DNA of 64,000 nucleotides from Coturnix japonica (Eukaryota; Chordata; Aves; Galliformes; Phasianidae): contig NC_029526.1 in NCBI RefSeq assembly GCF_001577835.2, forward strand, positions 899,510-963,509, given 5' to 3'. A program made the position numbers and the translations under genes. Position 1 is the first letter of the stretch. The number at the start of each line of letters is the position of its first letter. The notes beneath the pieces are model-generated. The model saw only the letters and a program-made list of their open reading frames with translations, did not search any database and was not told where the DNA came from. Below, piece by piece: positions 1-15,000 of this stretch.

Positions 1-14
1 GTTTTGCGTTTTAG

Positions 15-3000
15 GAAGCAGACAACGATCCAACAGGAGAAGCAGCAGCCAACACACAACAGACCTTGACATTTTATGAACTGGACTTGGGTTTGAACCA
101 CGTTGTTAGGAAATACAGTGAGCCCTTGGAAGAGCACGGCAACTTCCTTATAACAGGTACTGCCCACCTGGCTGCTAAGTCGCTTTACTGTGAATCTGTT
201 TGGTTCCTTTTCTGAAGGGAGCAGTGTCGCTATGCTTCAGGTTCTAAGAGTTGTTTGGCTGGTAGTCTGAGCCATTAGTATTAAGTCATTGATGAGACAG
301 GTCACGAGTAATGGCTCGCATGTGGAAATGTGCAGATACAGGTGAGGTTTGAAGACTGTACTATAGTTCTCTTACGTCTGCATTGGATTCTTATTGTTCA
401 GAAGCTAGTTATTAAACAAAACTAGCCAGTGATAGATGCAAAAGAATGTAATTTGAGGTAATGCATACATAATGCAACAGCACTGCTGTTCTACTCTTTT
501 GAGTGGGATTCAAGCAGCTAATGTGAGTGCAAAAAGCCAGTAAATAACCATGCACTAAAGACCCTTCTACCAGGGTTTGATGCAAAGCAAATGCTTTCAA
601 CTTGAGGAAGAGCTGAACTGCAGGTATCTCCACATGGAAAGAAGCTGAGAGTTAGGTTTGTTTACCCTGTTGTTGCAGTCGTAAGCAAATACTGGGCTGG
701 ATCTGCTTGCTGCTGCCCTTCAGTAGTGTGTTCCATTATGCTGGGCTCCCAGCAGAACCATTTTAATAACATTCTTAGATGAAAGATCTGTCAGAAAAGC
801 ATCTGATACTGTGACAGCAAGCAAACATGCCAGTCACCAACAAGTTGCTGATGTAGTATTTTGGGCTCAGCATGGCTTTCTAAATGAGAATGAGACATAA
901 AAGATGAAACAAGCAATTTACTTGGAGATGTATCCTTTGTTTTTCCTGGTCTGTCAGTTCATTCTGCCCTGTTTTTATGCCCACATAAAAAGCTGTATTC
1001 AGTGTTGATCTTTCTCCCTAGAAAAATTCATATATTCAGGGCGATGCAGAGCTATGCTGTTCCAAAAAAAAACCACCAACAAAATCAATCCTTTATAAGC
1101 AGTAGTTCAGATCTGTGGTAAGAATTCTTCTTGTAGTGATGTTTCCTTGTTCTGTTTCAGTTCCGGGTGGTTCTGATGGACCTAGTGGGGTACTGATCTG
1201 TTCAGAAAACTATATCACTTATAAAAACTTTGGTGACCAGCCGGACATCAGATGCCCGATTCCCAGGAGACGGGTGAGAATTCTGGGATTCCTCCTTTAT
1301 ATAAGATGTTCTTTGTTATTGCTGAATGAGTTTACCAGTATCAGGGAGGATTTAAAGTGATGGAAACAGGATTAAGAGTCTTGTTAGCCTGTCATCTGCC
1401 TTGATGGCTGCACTCCTCATCTGTGAGGGAAGATGACAGTTGTTGTGGCCTGATGTGATGAGTTTGTTTCATGTCTCTTCTCTGAAATTGACGCTGAAGA
1501 TATTCCAAAGACTCTGATCAGGCGCTTGTGGCAGTGCTGTCAGTGTAAGGTAGGATGACTTGAAGTGTTGGGTCATGGTCGCCCTTGTGCATACAGGTGA
1601 ATTCAATGGCTGCTCTGTTGCATGTAAGGCTTCGTTCTCTTCCTTTGCTACTGCAGATCATTGTGTTCTCTGGCAGAGCTTTAAACGTCTATAGAAGCTT
1701 AGGTGCTGAAAAATATATGGTTGTGTTACTGTTGTATTTGGTTTTGACGTTTTGTGGTTGTCTGGGAGAGGGGGGAAAGCTTAGGCACAGCATCTTAGAA
1801 ATGTATTTCCTTTTGGGGGAGAGATGTGCCAGCTATAACGGAGCAGATGTGCTTTATACTGAAAACTTTTTCGTGTGCTGTCAGTTCTCAGACACCTGTG
1901 AAATGGAAATACTTCAGTCAGTGAAACCACATCTGTACTGGTCCTTTCCACCAATCATTTCTGCTTTCTTTCTTGATAGAATGACTTGGATGACCCAGAG
2001 AGAGGTATGATATTTGTCTGCTCTGCTACACACAAGACCAAGTCCATGTTCTTCTTCCTGGCCCAGACAGAGCAGGGAGACATCTTCAAAATCACCCTGG
2101 AGACTGACGAAGACATGGTAAGCCATATTTGAAGAACAAGAAACAGTCATTTAGAGGAACTCTTAGTTCATAGTTTTGTTTGTTTCTCCAAAGTGATAAA
2201 TACATCATATTTTGGGTTTAGCTGTGTGATGGCACATATTCTACATTTTTTGGTAATAGTGTTATGCTCACAACTATTAACTGCTGTTCTTCATAGTGAC
2301 AGTGCAGGGTGCACAGAGTTCTTGTTTGTGTGCTGTAATGGATCTTGTTGCAAGTTGAGGAAACTAGCTTGGCAGAGCCAGCTGGTCTGTGAATTGAAAT
2401 ACTGAACTTCAACTGGAGTAGCTTGCTGCTACTAATACCCTAGTGTTAGTATTAGGCAACAAAAAGATTTCTGCTTTCAGGTAACTGAGATTCGACTGAA
2501 GTACTTTGACACCGTTCCCGTAGCTGCTGCCATGTGTGTGCTGAAGACAGGATTTCTCTTTGTGGCATCTGAATTTGGAAACCAGTAAGTAAACAATTTC
2601 ACATCAGTGGTTTTCCCCTGAAACGGACTAATTCTGTTGGTGACTGCAGTCTGACCCTTGACTTAGTGAATGTGAAAAGACAACATTTCTGTTTTAATAG
2701 GTGGATTAATTCATTGTTCACGTGGCGTGACTGAAGAGGGGAATTTTCTTCTTGCTGATCCCAGATATAATGTTGTAGTGCAGAAAACAAAAGATAATGT
2801 GTTTTTGCAGTTGGAAGAACTGGGCATTCCATTTTATGTACATCAGTCACCTCCTTATGGTTAATTTGATTGATTTTCATTGGACGTGTGAGTGTACTAC
2901 ACCAGCTCTCACAGTGTAACTGCAGACTCAGGAGCTGGTACAGTTTTTTATCAGTAGCTACATGGTCCTTTTCTTAGTAGAAGCATTGTTGAGGACCTTC

Positions 3001-6000
3001 TTTTTTCCTACTCAGGGGTGTAGAATACTCCAAAGACTCTGAAAAGTCTTCATGTGCCTTTGAACATGGCTTTACAGCTGCGCATTTACAGGAATGGAGA
3101 TTACTCTTCTGCCTGCATCTGCAGAGTCAGCCACATGGGGGAGTTCCAACCAGTTTACCAGTGTGAATCTGAATTGCACTGTATAAAGCAGCCTGTTGAG
3201 AAAGACGTATTAATTTCAGTGTTACTAAAAACAAGAAATGAATTGGTTTGTGTGGATTCTTTCTGGATTTCTGTTTTTCATCTGAAGTTCAACTTGATTT
3301 TTGTGCTATTTAGGGTAGTAAAATGAAATGGGGAGTGGGGTTAAGAATAACAAGGTGAGAATATGCCAATAAAATACGTAACTGGAGTTGTGGCTTTAGT
3401 CCTTGGCCTTGCTTGTGGCCTCAGCTGTCAGTGCTTTGGCTTTAACACTAAAACGTCTCAAAGGCTCGGGGGTAAATAGAAGGCACTGAAACTCTGCAAT
3501 ACTTTGCCAATGACAACTACAAATGAGACCTTGATTTTTGTTATTTATTTATTGAGCATCTGATTCCCTTATAACACTTTCTTTTCATGATGAAAATAAC
3601 CCCTAGGGCTGAATTTTAATAACTGTATGATACAGGGAAGGATTTCACTCCATCCTGCTGAATATTTGGCTAAGCTGTATTAGAGAAGACTGCATGCACT
3701 CCACACTGAACATGCTGATTTTTCCACTTTCTGTCTCAAGTTATCTGTATCAGATAGCCCACTTGGGTGATGATGATGAGGAACCAGAGTTCTCTTCTGC
3801 CATGCCTCTTGAGGAAGGAGATACATTCTTCTTTCAGCCACGACCTCTCAAAAACCTGGTGCTGGTGGATGAATTGGACAGTTTGTCTCCTATTCTGTGC
3901 TGTCAGGTAGGTTGCTGTCAGCAAGCTCCCTTCTGTTTGTAGGGCCCTCTCACTTAGAGGAAATGATTATAGATGCATGACTGTTTTTCCGTGCTTACCT
4001 GCAGAGTCAGCAAAGATGTGTTATCCTATGTTTCCAGAAATACTGCACTGTACTGAATGCTCATAGAAAAGCGGGTCTGCTGAATTCTCAGTTACCTGCT
4101 TAAGACTGTTACTGATCTGTTCTCTTCCTGTGGCTCAGTTTTATTTTATCTCCTTCCACACAGATAGCAGATCTGGCCAATGAGGACACACCACAATTGT
4201 ATGTGGCCTGCGGTCGGGGGCCACGGTCATCTCTGAGGGTTCTAAGACATGGACTTGAGGTAAACCTTCCAGCACATTAGAAAAACAACTTGAGGGGCAA
4301 GGAATGTGGAAAACAGTCCAAGCAATAAGGGTGCTCTAATGAAGGGATTCTTCTTTTGCTATAGTTTGGAGGGAGAGTAACTTTCTAGGTTTGTGCCTTG
4401 GAAACAGAAAGACTGTGTTGTTTACTTTACAAGCTCAAAGGCTTTTTGTTTTATTGGCTCTAAACCACCTGCATTTTGTTGCTAATGCTTGAATGTATTG
4501 AATTGGAACTCTTCCAGTGTCTTTGCCAGCTGCTGCTGCTATCTGTTTGCTGGGGGTGGATGACTTTGCTTTAAAGCTGCTCCTCTGGAGCTCTGATGTT
4601 GCAATATCACTGCTGAATATGTTCTGTCCCCTTGCACATCTGGCACTGGGGGGAGAGCATCAGAATAGGGAATTTGCTAGCTTTCCTGTCCTGTTGTGGA
4701 AAAGCTTAAAAACTGCTGATTGTTTATTACACTAGGACTGAAGCAAGCTTGAACATCTGTTGTCAAAAGAACCTGGTTCCTGTTTTCTCTTAGGTATCTG
4801 AAATGGCCGTCTCAGAGCTGCCCGGTAACCCCAATGCTGTATGGACTGTGAGGAGACACGTTGAAGGTATGCAGTATTTTCCTTAAGCTCAAGGAAGTGG
4901 GTGTTCTGCAGCCACCTGTTTGTACTTTGAAGCCACCCTCTGGTCCCCTAGAATTGTCATGCTTCCGTTTGACAAAGAAACTGCTCACAGCTGCATCCAT
5001 CTCACAGTGTGCTGCATCAGCTGTGCATTTACAGACCAAAGCTGCTGAACTTCTCATTTCCCAGTTCCCGTAAGGTTTTGCTCTGACATTCATAGCAGTG
5101 ATTATGCTTTTTATTGGAGCATACTCGCTATTCCTCATATGTGTTGACAACTGCAATAATCAACTCTTTGTGAGCGAGTGGGACAGAAATTATGGAAAAA
5201 AACCCCAGATAAATCAGCAGTATCTGTTTTATTGCTTCCCTCCATGCATATCTTTAAAGAAAACATTCTGTTTGGAGTGGGACACACTGCCTGTTAAAAA
5301 AAACAGCAGGGTTTGGGTGCTGCTCCTTCCAGGATGTTCAGTCATTGAAATTGGCAAAAGGGGCTATGGGGTTTTTTGTTTTTTTTTTCCTGATCTCAGA
5401 TAATGAGTTTGCTTTGTGAAAGATGAGAGGAAATGTACTCCCTTGTCCTGCCTTTCCGCTGGAGGTGAGAACAAGTCCTCAGAAATATCTAAAAAGCCTG
5501 AAATGAAACTAAGTATTGATAAATCTCCATAATTACTTCTGAGGCAGTGCCGATCTTGCAAAGGCTTGCTGTAGTTTTATGCACCGGGTATAGAAATGCT
5601 AGATTTTTGGAGTGGAGAGCTCAGCCTTCTGTGTTGGTATGGTTTCTTATTTTTAAGCAGTCTTAGAGTAGCGTGTCTTCCAGGGATCCTATAGCCCTGT
5701 GGAGATTTCAAACAGTGCTGTAGGATTTACCTTGTCATTTGAGACCTGTCTTTGATTTCTGTATTGATGCTCTGAGATTCAAGTACTGCTTGAGCAGTGT
5801 GGAAAGAACTCTGAGCGGGAAGTTCCCGCATGTTCCCCAGAACTAAAAAGGAACAGAAGGAAAATATTTCCACAGTTCCTATCCAAACCATGTGTTTTTC
5901 TTTAGAAGAGGCATTCCACTTTGTTAGAGGCAAATCCATGCTCCAGTCCTGGTAAAGAAGTAGGTAACTTTCTTTTCCTTTAAAGAATTGAGCCTTCTAA

Positions 6001-9000
6001 CAATATTTTCGAATTCTAAAACCTCTTCTGTTGGGGTTCCAGAGGATGACTGACTCAGGAGATGGAGGACCATTGCTAACCTCCTCTTTTTTTCCTCCAC
6101 CAAATCCTTAGAGTTTCAGCACAAGGATCTCAGTGATTTCAGAAGGACTGGAGTTTGTTGCTGTTGTGACCCCTGGTACTTTGTGTATATAAACTTCCCA
6201 ATCACCAGGTTACAGCTCTTTGAATACACAGCCAGTGTTTTGTAATTAGAAAGACTGCAGGATGCCTTCAGATGGCTATCTAACCCTGAAACTGCACAAG
6301 TGCTATTCTTTGGAGTGTTCAGTTCTCAGCATCGAGTTGCCTGGCTCTCTCTCAGTGCCACAGTGTGCTCATGCTGTGAGGCCTCTGTAAGACACACACA
6401 AGCTTGCAGCCTTCAGAGCAAATACTAACCCTGGCTGGTACGTAGTGATACACACTACCAATACCAAGCCTCTTTTTTTCTTCCACAGGTGGCTGGTGGT
6501 GGAGGTGCTGATCACCACAGGTGTGTACATACTGCTAGGGGTTACTGAGCTCTCCCACAGGTTAACCACAGAGAATCCCAAAATCACGGGGCTAATTCTA
6601 TGCTAAGCTTTTCAGTAAATGTATTCTGGAAGCTGTCCTCTAGTTGGAAGTAGTTGTGTTTGTACTTTAGGAGCTGAGGAGTACAAAGCAACTTCCATTC
6701 CATTTCAGGATCTCCAAGGAGCAAAATAACTGGCGCTGTATCTCTGCAGAATGCTCAGTTCTCACTGAAGTCAGGGGTGCACATTTCAAGGGTACTTTCA
6801 ACTCCCCTTCTAGACTGAGGATTGGCTCCCAGCCACGTAAATGGTTTTTGTTGCCTCACAAGTGTGCCTGAAGTACCCATAGGTATTGCTGGTGTATGGC
6901 TGCCCAACAAACAGAGGAGCATGTGGAATTTGGGCCAGGTCCTTCTTTTGCAGTTGGATATGGAGGACTGCATGCTAGAGGGCTGTGTGCTTTGCAGCAG
7001 AGATGGATGTCAGCTGAGTCCCAACGGTCTGTAGTCACTTCTCGCACAAGAAGTGATGTGCAGTGAGTCACAGCTGCAGAGTCTCCATGCAGTAGTAAAC
7101 AGAAGCCTAGGGAGATGCGCTGTCATGCCATCAATATCTTTGGAGTGAGAATAATCCTGAACTTTGTCACTGCTCATCTATTTGTCCCCTGAACCTGTCT
7201 TAACTAGTGAAGGCTGTATTTGCATCAGTGCAAATTCATGTGCTGCAGAGCATGAGAAACCTGTTTCTTGGGTGTGGACTGGCTTCTCACAGTGGAATTT
7301 TCTTGGACCGACTCAAATTGAATTCATGACAAGTAGCAAAAAGGATGGTAGTATAACGTTTGTGGGCTGCAATGTGATGTTTATATAACTGATCCTGATG
7401 TGTGCGCGAAGCTGCAGAAAACTTGTAATGAAGGCACAGGAGAATGAGTCCAGCTGTGGTTCTTCAGAGTCATTAGAATGACTCTGTTGCTTGCTGAAAG
7501 GGAGCTAACTGGAGCAATTAGAACAGTAATGAACATCCTTGAAGTCTGTGTCTGCACACAAAATAATGTGTTATCTGTTCTGAACTCTGGGCAGCCTGAT
7601 GTTATGCTTGGGATTGCAGAGAGCTAAGTAGATATCTTTTCATATTAAAATGGTTCTTTTTCTGACTGAGAATACCAAGTGTGCCCTGGGGATTTAGTCT
7701 TCTTAATTTCAACTCGGCAGTTTTTCTAAAGCAAAATTGCATTGTTTGTATCTGGATGAATGCGTCTTATTCAGTGACTTCATTCTGGTAAATCAAACCC
7801 TTTATTTCAAAAAGTCCAGCAGAGAGGCATTAAGCAACACTACTGGACTTTGAGCAAAAATGCACTTGTCACTATTACTGACACAGAATTAAAGACATGC
7901 TCTAATGTAACCAAACCAGTGAAAAGAAAGAGCTAGAAGTCTTAAGAGGTAAGAATGAGTTTCGTTTGGAGTAGGACTAAGGGAATCTGTTTTGCTTTCA
8001 ACTGGGAGTTCTTTGTCCTGCTCCAAATCACATGGTTGAGCCTCCAACTGGGGCATGGTGGTTTATCATGGGAATGACAGCCTCCAGGGAAACAAGGAGC
8101 AGCTCTCAAGGAGTTTAGAAAGCGATGATGGACTTTGAAATGGAATTTTTAGCACATCCTGTCTACAAGATATTTATGAATTAAAGGTCAGTGAACTGCT
8201 GGAATCTAGTTAAAGCAGTCAAGGAGTTCTCGTAGGCTTCTGGTGTTGAAAAATGCATGCTAGATTTGAGAGAAGGTCTTAGTGTGGAGAAAAAAGCTGT
8301 GTAGCAGCATGCATCTTACTGAACTCTTACCACCTGCTGTTAATGTTAGAGGAATTCTTCTGTTAAGCCAAGTGTTTAAATAGTTGGTCTTACTAACCAG
8401 TTTCCGTGTACAGGTTCATGTCTCCCTTCCCGATTTCCTGACACAGACCTGCTCCTGTTGATGCACTTAGGGAGCTTGTTGTATTTTTTGGGTTGTGATT
8501 GCTTAATAGGGTAGTGATGGAGTTCATGCCACAGGGCAGTACTGGAATTGCTTTAGCTACACAAAGCTCCTCAGTTTGATCAGAGCTGTGGCCTGTAAGC
8601 CAGATGTTGGAGAGACAAATGATGATTTTTTTGCTTGCATATTTTCATCTGTATGTAAGAACTCTGTTATAAATATGACTCAGCAGATTTGGCAACACCT
8701 TCCTCTAAGCAGGGTGGATAAGAAAACAATCTATTCCTGGAGCGCTTGTTTCAGTTAACCTAACTGAACTGATTGTTATAAGGTGATATGTGTTAGTTGC
8801 TGGCATTCTATATTCATCCCAGTGAGAGCTCCCCGTTTGCTTTATGTACCTGGAGGTTCATTTACCACTTCTCTTTGTCTCTCCTTCCTGTGGGCTAATC
8901 ATGGTGATGCTGCTGAAGGGCCAGACCTGGGCAACTCTCTCATAGCCTCACCTTTGCTTATTCTCTAGTGTTGTGGTGCATAAGTTTGAGCTCTGGGTTT

Positions 9001-12000
9001 ATTGATTTGGGTTGAAGTGGGTAATTTCTCCTTTTGAAGAAATAGCACTTGCATGGCAACAGCATCAGAAGTGAAGTAGCTGCTTTGAGACAATTTTATT
9101 TCTCACTTGAGACTCCTGGCTGCATTTCCCAGCAGACTTCATTGTTCCTGTTACTTTCATTCTATTCTAATGAGGCTCTAGTCTCTTCAATGCCTCTCAC
9201 TTTTGGCAGAATGCAAGTTACAGTAGTGGACCACAGCATTTCCTTTACCCTTTACCGTGTCCTACTGTCGTTTTCCACATTTTCCTTACTTCCATGTGAG
9301 CAATTACATCTATTTTTATTAGCAGAGCTCTTCCACATCCACTGGACTCTCCCAAGCTGTCTCCTTTGAGAGAAGCCATCACTGGAGATAGTAGCTACAA
9401 CGCTGTCGTTTATTCCAGTGAGAAGTAAAGGTCATCACTTCCTTTATCTTAAATATAATTGCTTCTCATCCTGGGAATCCATATGGATACTGTGTGAATG
9501 AAAGCTAGTTGAACTTCTGGGTGAGGGTAGAGCAGGCTAGCCCTGAGCTGCTCTGCTCCAGCTGCTTTCGGCCTTTTCTTATGTGGATACAAACAAGAGA
9601 TGTGGTCTTGCAAAGTCCTGTTCATAGAATCCGTGGTGCAGTTTCTGCAAATAGATCCCATCTGTTTTGGTTTACTGGAGTCGAGTGTTTCATTCGACTT
9701 CGCTGGCTGTTAAATCTGGATTCATTTCCTCGTGTGAGATGGGGCAAGTGTCTTAAAGGCTTTTAGACCCCGTGCTATCATTGCGAGAAAGGGAGAGTAG
9801 GCAGGAGGTAGCTTGCCAGATTCCAGATCATGAATTGACTGTATCATCATTCGATTCCCCCAGCTCAGTCTTGCGTTGTTTGGAGTCGAGCACTGGATGA
9901 CTTTTGCACAGGGTGTCCTAGGACGAACTTGCACAATATTACCAGCAGATGTAATTATCACAGGAATTCTGCTGAAGAGCAGCTGCTAGACATTCATCAG
10001 GCTGTTAATTTCAGCGGGAGGACTTGCATTTCTTTAATCAGCAGCCTTTTTTATTATTTATTTTTTCCCTTTGTCTCCCTTGACCAGATGAGTTTGACGC
10101 CTATATCATTGTGTCCTTCGTAAACGCCACACTGGTGCTGTCTATCGGAGAGACTGTAGAAGAAGTGACTGACTCTGGATTCCTGGGTACTACACCCACC
10201 TTGTCCTGCTCTCTTCTGGGGGATGATGCCTTGGTACAGGTAATGGAAAGCTGCTTCCGGCATGTCCACATACATTTGCCGGTGGCTGCTTGCTGCACAG
10301 CTGTGGTTTTTACAGTAGTACATCATATGTCGTGTCAAAAGGTGTGGATTGGAAGAGAATGATACTTGGTCTCACCCTTTTCTATCCTGGTAGTTAAACT
10401 GGACCAGCTGAAAATGCTCTGAGCTCCCTCAGAATGCGCTCAGTAGTTCTTCACTGTAGTTCAAAGACAAAATGCTTCCAGCTGGCAAGTGGCTTTGTCC
10501 TAGTTCATTCTATTGCATTGCTAATAAGTCAGTGCTGCCAGAAGTGATGCTCTCTTTTGGCTTTTGTGTCAGAATCAGAATTGAAGTGGAAGTTGGGAAG
10601 GGATGGTAAATACAGGAATGAATGTGACCTTTTTTCTTTCAGGTATACCCTGATGGCATCCGGCACATCCGAGCAGATAAGAGAGTAAACGAATGGAAGA
10701 CACCAGGGAAGAAAACCATTGTGAAATGTGCTGTGAACCAGAGACAAGTAGTGATAGCACTGACTGGAGGAGAGCTGGTTTATTTTGAGATGGACCCGGT
10801 ACGTGCATTAGTGTTGTGAAAGAGTTTAGAAGAACAGTGCAGATTATGGGGCCTGGCAGATACTGATCCTCCATCAAACCTGCAGGAAAGGATTTTGTAG
10901 TGAAGAGTCCTTCTGGAATGAGTCAATCAAGTCTGGACTGTGTCTGCGTTAGATGACTTAATGGCTAATTACAGCCTCTGAAGTTCATAAGTGAAGCTGG
11001 AAGTCATAAACTTCCCTGCTACTATTGTTATTTGAACTGTAGCTAGAAATAAAATCCAAAATGCTATCTTAAAAATTAATATACCAAAGATGTTCGGAGA
11101 GACATTTTGGTGCTGGTCTGCTCTGTTACCTAATTAATGAGTCTCTTGTGTTTTTCTGTCTCAGTCAGGACAGCTGAATGAGTACACTGAAAGAAAGGAG
11201 ATGTCAGCCGATGTAGTTTGCATGAGTTTGGCCAATGTTCCACCTGGGGAGCAGCGCTCCAGGTTCCTTGCTGTCGGGCTGGTGGACAACACTGTCAGGA
11301 TTATTTCCCTTGACCCTTCAGTGAGTAGCCATTCTGGTTTTGCCTCTTCCCCTGGCTTCGAATGTTCAGAAGAGTGCTCCAGAGCTGGGCTTTGCGTGCT
11401 GTCTTTCTGTGTTCAAGCAGGTGACTGGGAAGGAATAGCTTGTATGACTTTTCTCCTCTGCAGAGCTGGGAGGAACTGTGGCCCTTGATCCTATCCAGAA
11501 ACAGATTCTCTAGTTTTATCTAGTCTTACTCATGTCTGGGAGTTTAGATGATAAGATATAAAAGCATTTTCTGCTTTTTGGTTTTTTCCCCTTATCTCAC
11601 TGTTTCTACCTTTAGTAAAAGTGAACCCAAGCAAGTTAGCAGCAAAACAGCCTTATCATTTCTCTGCCTGCATCATATCAGCGTTCAGTGGATGACTGAA
11701 GTAATGCAGACTTTGCAGTTATTTAGCATGGAGAAACCTGAACAAACGATTCCAGGACAGTTTGAAAGGATCCAACTTGTCTTCCACAGATTACAGGGTT
11801 GTTACCATCCCTTCCTTGCCAAAATCCATGCAGCCAGCATCTATTGTGACTCCTTTTTACCCTTCTTTCTGTCTCTCACAGGACTGCTTGCAGCCACTGA
11901 GTATGCAGGCCCTTCCTGCACAGCCTGAGTCACTGTGTATCGTGGAGATGGGTGGCACTGAGAAACAGGACGAGCTGGGGGAGAGAGGCTCCATTGGCTT

Positions 12001-15000
12001 TCTCTACCTGAACATTGGACTGCAGGTGAGAGGTGTCTGCTTACCTCTGGCAGGTGTGCATTGGTGAGCTTTTGTTGGAAAGGCAGATTGCTCGGGTAGC
12101 CATGTCATCATACAGTGCAGCACAAAGCCTGAGTGTTCCCTCCTTGTTACAACATGCTTAACGACTGTAAGTGGGGAATTCACCTTATGACTTAGCAGAA
12201 CTGCAAGTTTCCCCTTATGTTCCTGGGCTGAACACTGGTCAAAAGGCAGCATATTCTCTCAGACGTCATGTAGGACAAGGTAGTTTTTTCCTCTTCCAAA
12301 AGGAAGACAAATTCTAAACATTTTTGGGTGAAATGAACTGCCTGTAGGGCAGAGAATCAAAGGAGTGATTGCCCTCAACCGCAGGCTCTGCTCTAATAAA
12401 TCTGTTGCTGCATGGTTTCTATTGCGTACAGTGCAGACTCTGTGATCCTTAACCAAAAATGTTGTTTTGACAATTCAACATGTGGTAAAAATAATGGGAG
12501 CAGTCTCAAGTTTCATGTCAGAATGCACACTCAAGCAGCATGGTTGGGTTGTTTTTTTTCTTTGGATAGATGGTTTGTAATGAGAGGGATTAGGAAATGG
12601 AGTCAGTCCTGGAGTTATTTCTGTGGCTTTTGTGATGTGCCCAACTTACCGGTCTCCCTTTATTTTATCTTATATTTTTAAAACTAATTCCTCGCTACCC
12701 CTTGGGGAGTGCACAGGAGCTATGGTTTGTAATATTAAGAGCCTAGTTAGATAGAGAATAATTGTAGGAGGGAATTGTATCAGAAGCCAGGCAAACAAAA
12801 GCCTCATTCTTCAGAAATTTTTTGTTTTGAGTAGCATGAAAGCTGTATTTAGTTATTCCTTATCCGTAATTGTGATCCAACTTTCTGATTTATTGATGTC
12901 AAGAATGGTGTGCTGCTGCGAACTGTCCTGGATCCAGTTACGGGTGATCTTTCCGACACCAGGACCAGGTACCTGGGCTCACGGCCTGTGAAGCTCTTCC
13001 GAGTCCGAATGCAAGGCCAAGAAGCGGTGAGTGAGTCGAGCTGTTGGAGGGGTATCGATCCAGCCCCCAGGTGCAGCATCCTGCTTTTCTCTATTGGCAG
13101 GCAGGGTGGGGAAGTGTCCTCACAGTGCAGCTCTGGGTAAGGGTGGGAAAGAGAATGACTTAATTATGGAGCCGCCTGCCTCGCAGCCTGCTCTTTCATA
13201 AACAGCCCCGCTCTTGTTGGTAGTCCCATACTTCTGAGGAAGTAATGTGCAGTGCTGCCCTGCCTCCTGACCTGGAGTCATCTGACCTGGTGACTGTATG
13301 TTCAGTTTATCTGGGAAAGCTCTGCACAGATTCTTTTGCACAGAGACGGTGAAGAAACTCACCTTGGCTGCTGCAGTTAGCAGACTGAAGGAGCCCCGTG
13401 CTTCTTGACCATTTGATGCAGTTCATGGCCATCTCCTTTCTAGCCAGGGTCAACAGAGTTATCGTGCATGGTTCAAGGAAAATATTTGTAGGATTTGGCA
13501 TAGAGGGGAGAACATGTTTCATCGGAAGTGCCATTTATTAGCTGTTCTGATGTGACACTGGGGAGATCAGCCACCCCCTGCTTGACTCATCTTTGGATAA
13601 CACCTTCAGGGTTGAGAAATGTTGACAGCACAGGGGGCTGGAGCTGGCAGTCTGAGCTCTGCTTTAATGTTTGGTAAACTGAATGAATCTCTGATTTGTT
13701 GCTGCCAGCCTGGCAGCTCTAAGCTGGGGATGAGATGCTTTGCAGCACTAGGAGAATATATGCCTGTAGAACAGCTGAGTGCTTTTCTGCATTGAGATCG
13801 GCCTTAATTCCTTGTCTGACAGCGTGGGGAGAAAAAAACATTGCTTGTGGCCAGTCGATGTTTGGCTTAGAGGAACCTTGGGAGAGTTTCAGTATCACTC
13901 CAGCTTTTGCCAGCAGAAAGTAAAGTTGCATTGAAGTTAACTTAGACAAATGTATGAACCTGAAGCATTGGAAGTCAGTCTGCTTTGTTTCCCTTAATTG
14001 GTTGAAAATAAGCTATTGATAACGTTTGATATAAATTTTTCTTAAGCTCTACAGCAGAGTGCTATGGCCCTTAGATTGCGATGAAGCAGTAAATCTTTGT
14101 TTTATAATACCTGCTCCCTTTATAGGTTGCTATCTGGGCTTTTCCTGATAAAATAGTTCTTACTGTACCTCGGTTTGTGTCCATTGTCTTGGTAGTGCTT
14201 TAAAGTTCCTCTTTGTGCACAATTTCCAAATGGACTTTTCCCTTGAAAGCAAGCAGTATTTCTTGAAGGTGTGCTCAGAGCTGGATGGAGTCCAGCGTCA
14301 AGAATTTCCTTTTTGTAGCAGGAAAGGAATCCAGTTGCTGCGCTGTTTGTTCATGTGCATCCATTCATATTGTGGAGTGAACTGCCCCCGCCCCCAGACA
14401 TGCTAACCTTGCTGTGCTGTATCTTTCCCAGGTGCTGGCCATGTCAAGCCGTTCCTGGCTCAGTTACTCCTATCAGTCACGTTTCCACCTGACTCCCCTG
14501 TCTTATGAGACTCTGGAGTTTGCGTCTGGTTTTGCATCTGAGCAGTGCCCAGAGGGCATTGTTGCCATCTCCACGAACACACTGAGGTAAGGAGTGATGG
14601 GGAGCACCAGCACCAGACAGGGGGAGAGGGTGAGACATTCAGTAAGAAAGAGGTAAAGTGACTTATCTAAGAATTGAGAGAGGTGGGTTTTTGTTATTGC
14701 ATTGTGGCTGTCAGGAAGAAATGGTGTGGTGCACTTCTCTGATTTGCGTTTTGTAACCTGTTAAAATAACAAGAGTACTCCAAGTAACCCTTAAGTTATC
14801 CTTAGGGAGGGAAGTTGTTAAACGCTGTAATCATGTTGTGTATTAGGAAAGTCTGTGATGTGAATGGCTACTTTGCAGAAAATAGGGCACGTGATCTAAG
14901 AAATTAAAGGCTTGACAGGGATTTATTTGTTGTTTTTTTTAAATTACAGCTTAAATAGATACAGAAAAGGATAAATGAAAATAATGAGGGAACACAAATG

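Noticed and set aside
3583-8660. ATGATGA words in SF3B3 introns (near 3589 and 8614) as further C/D snoRNAs
   Set aside because: No properly spaced D box and no terminal stem.
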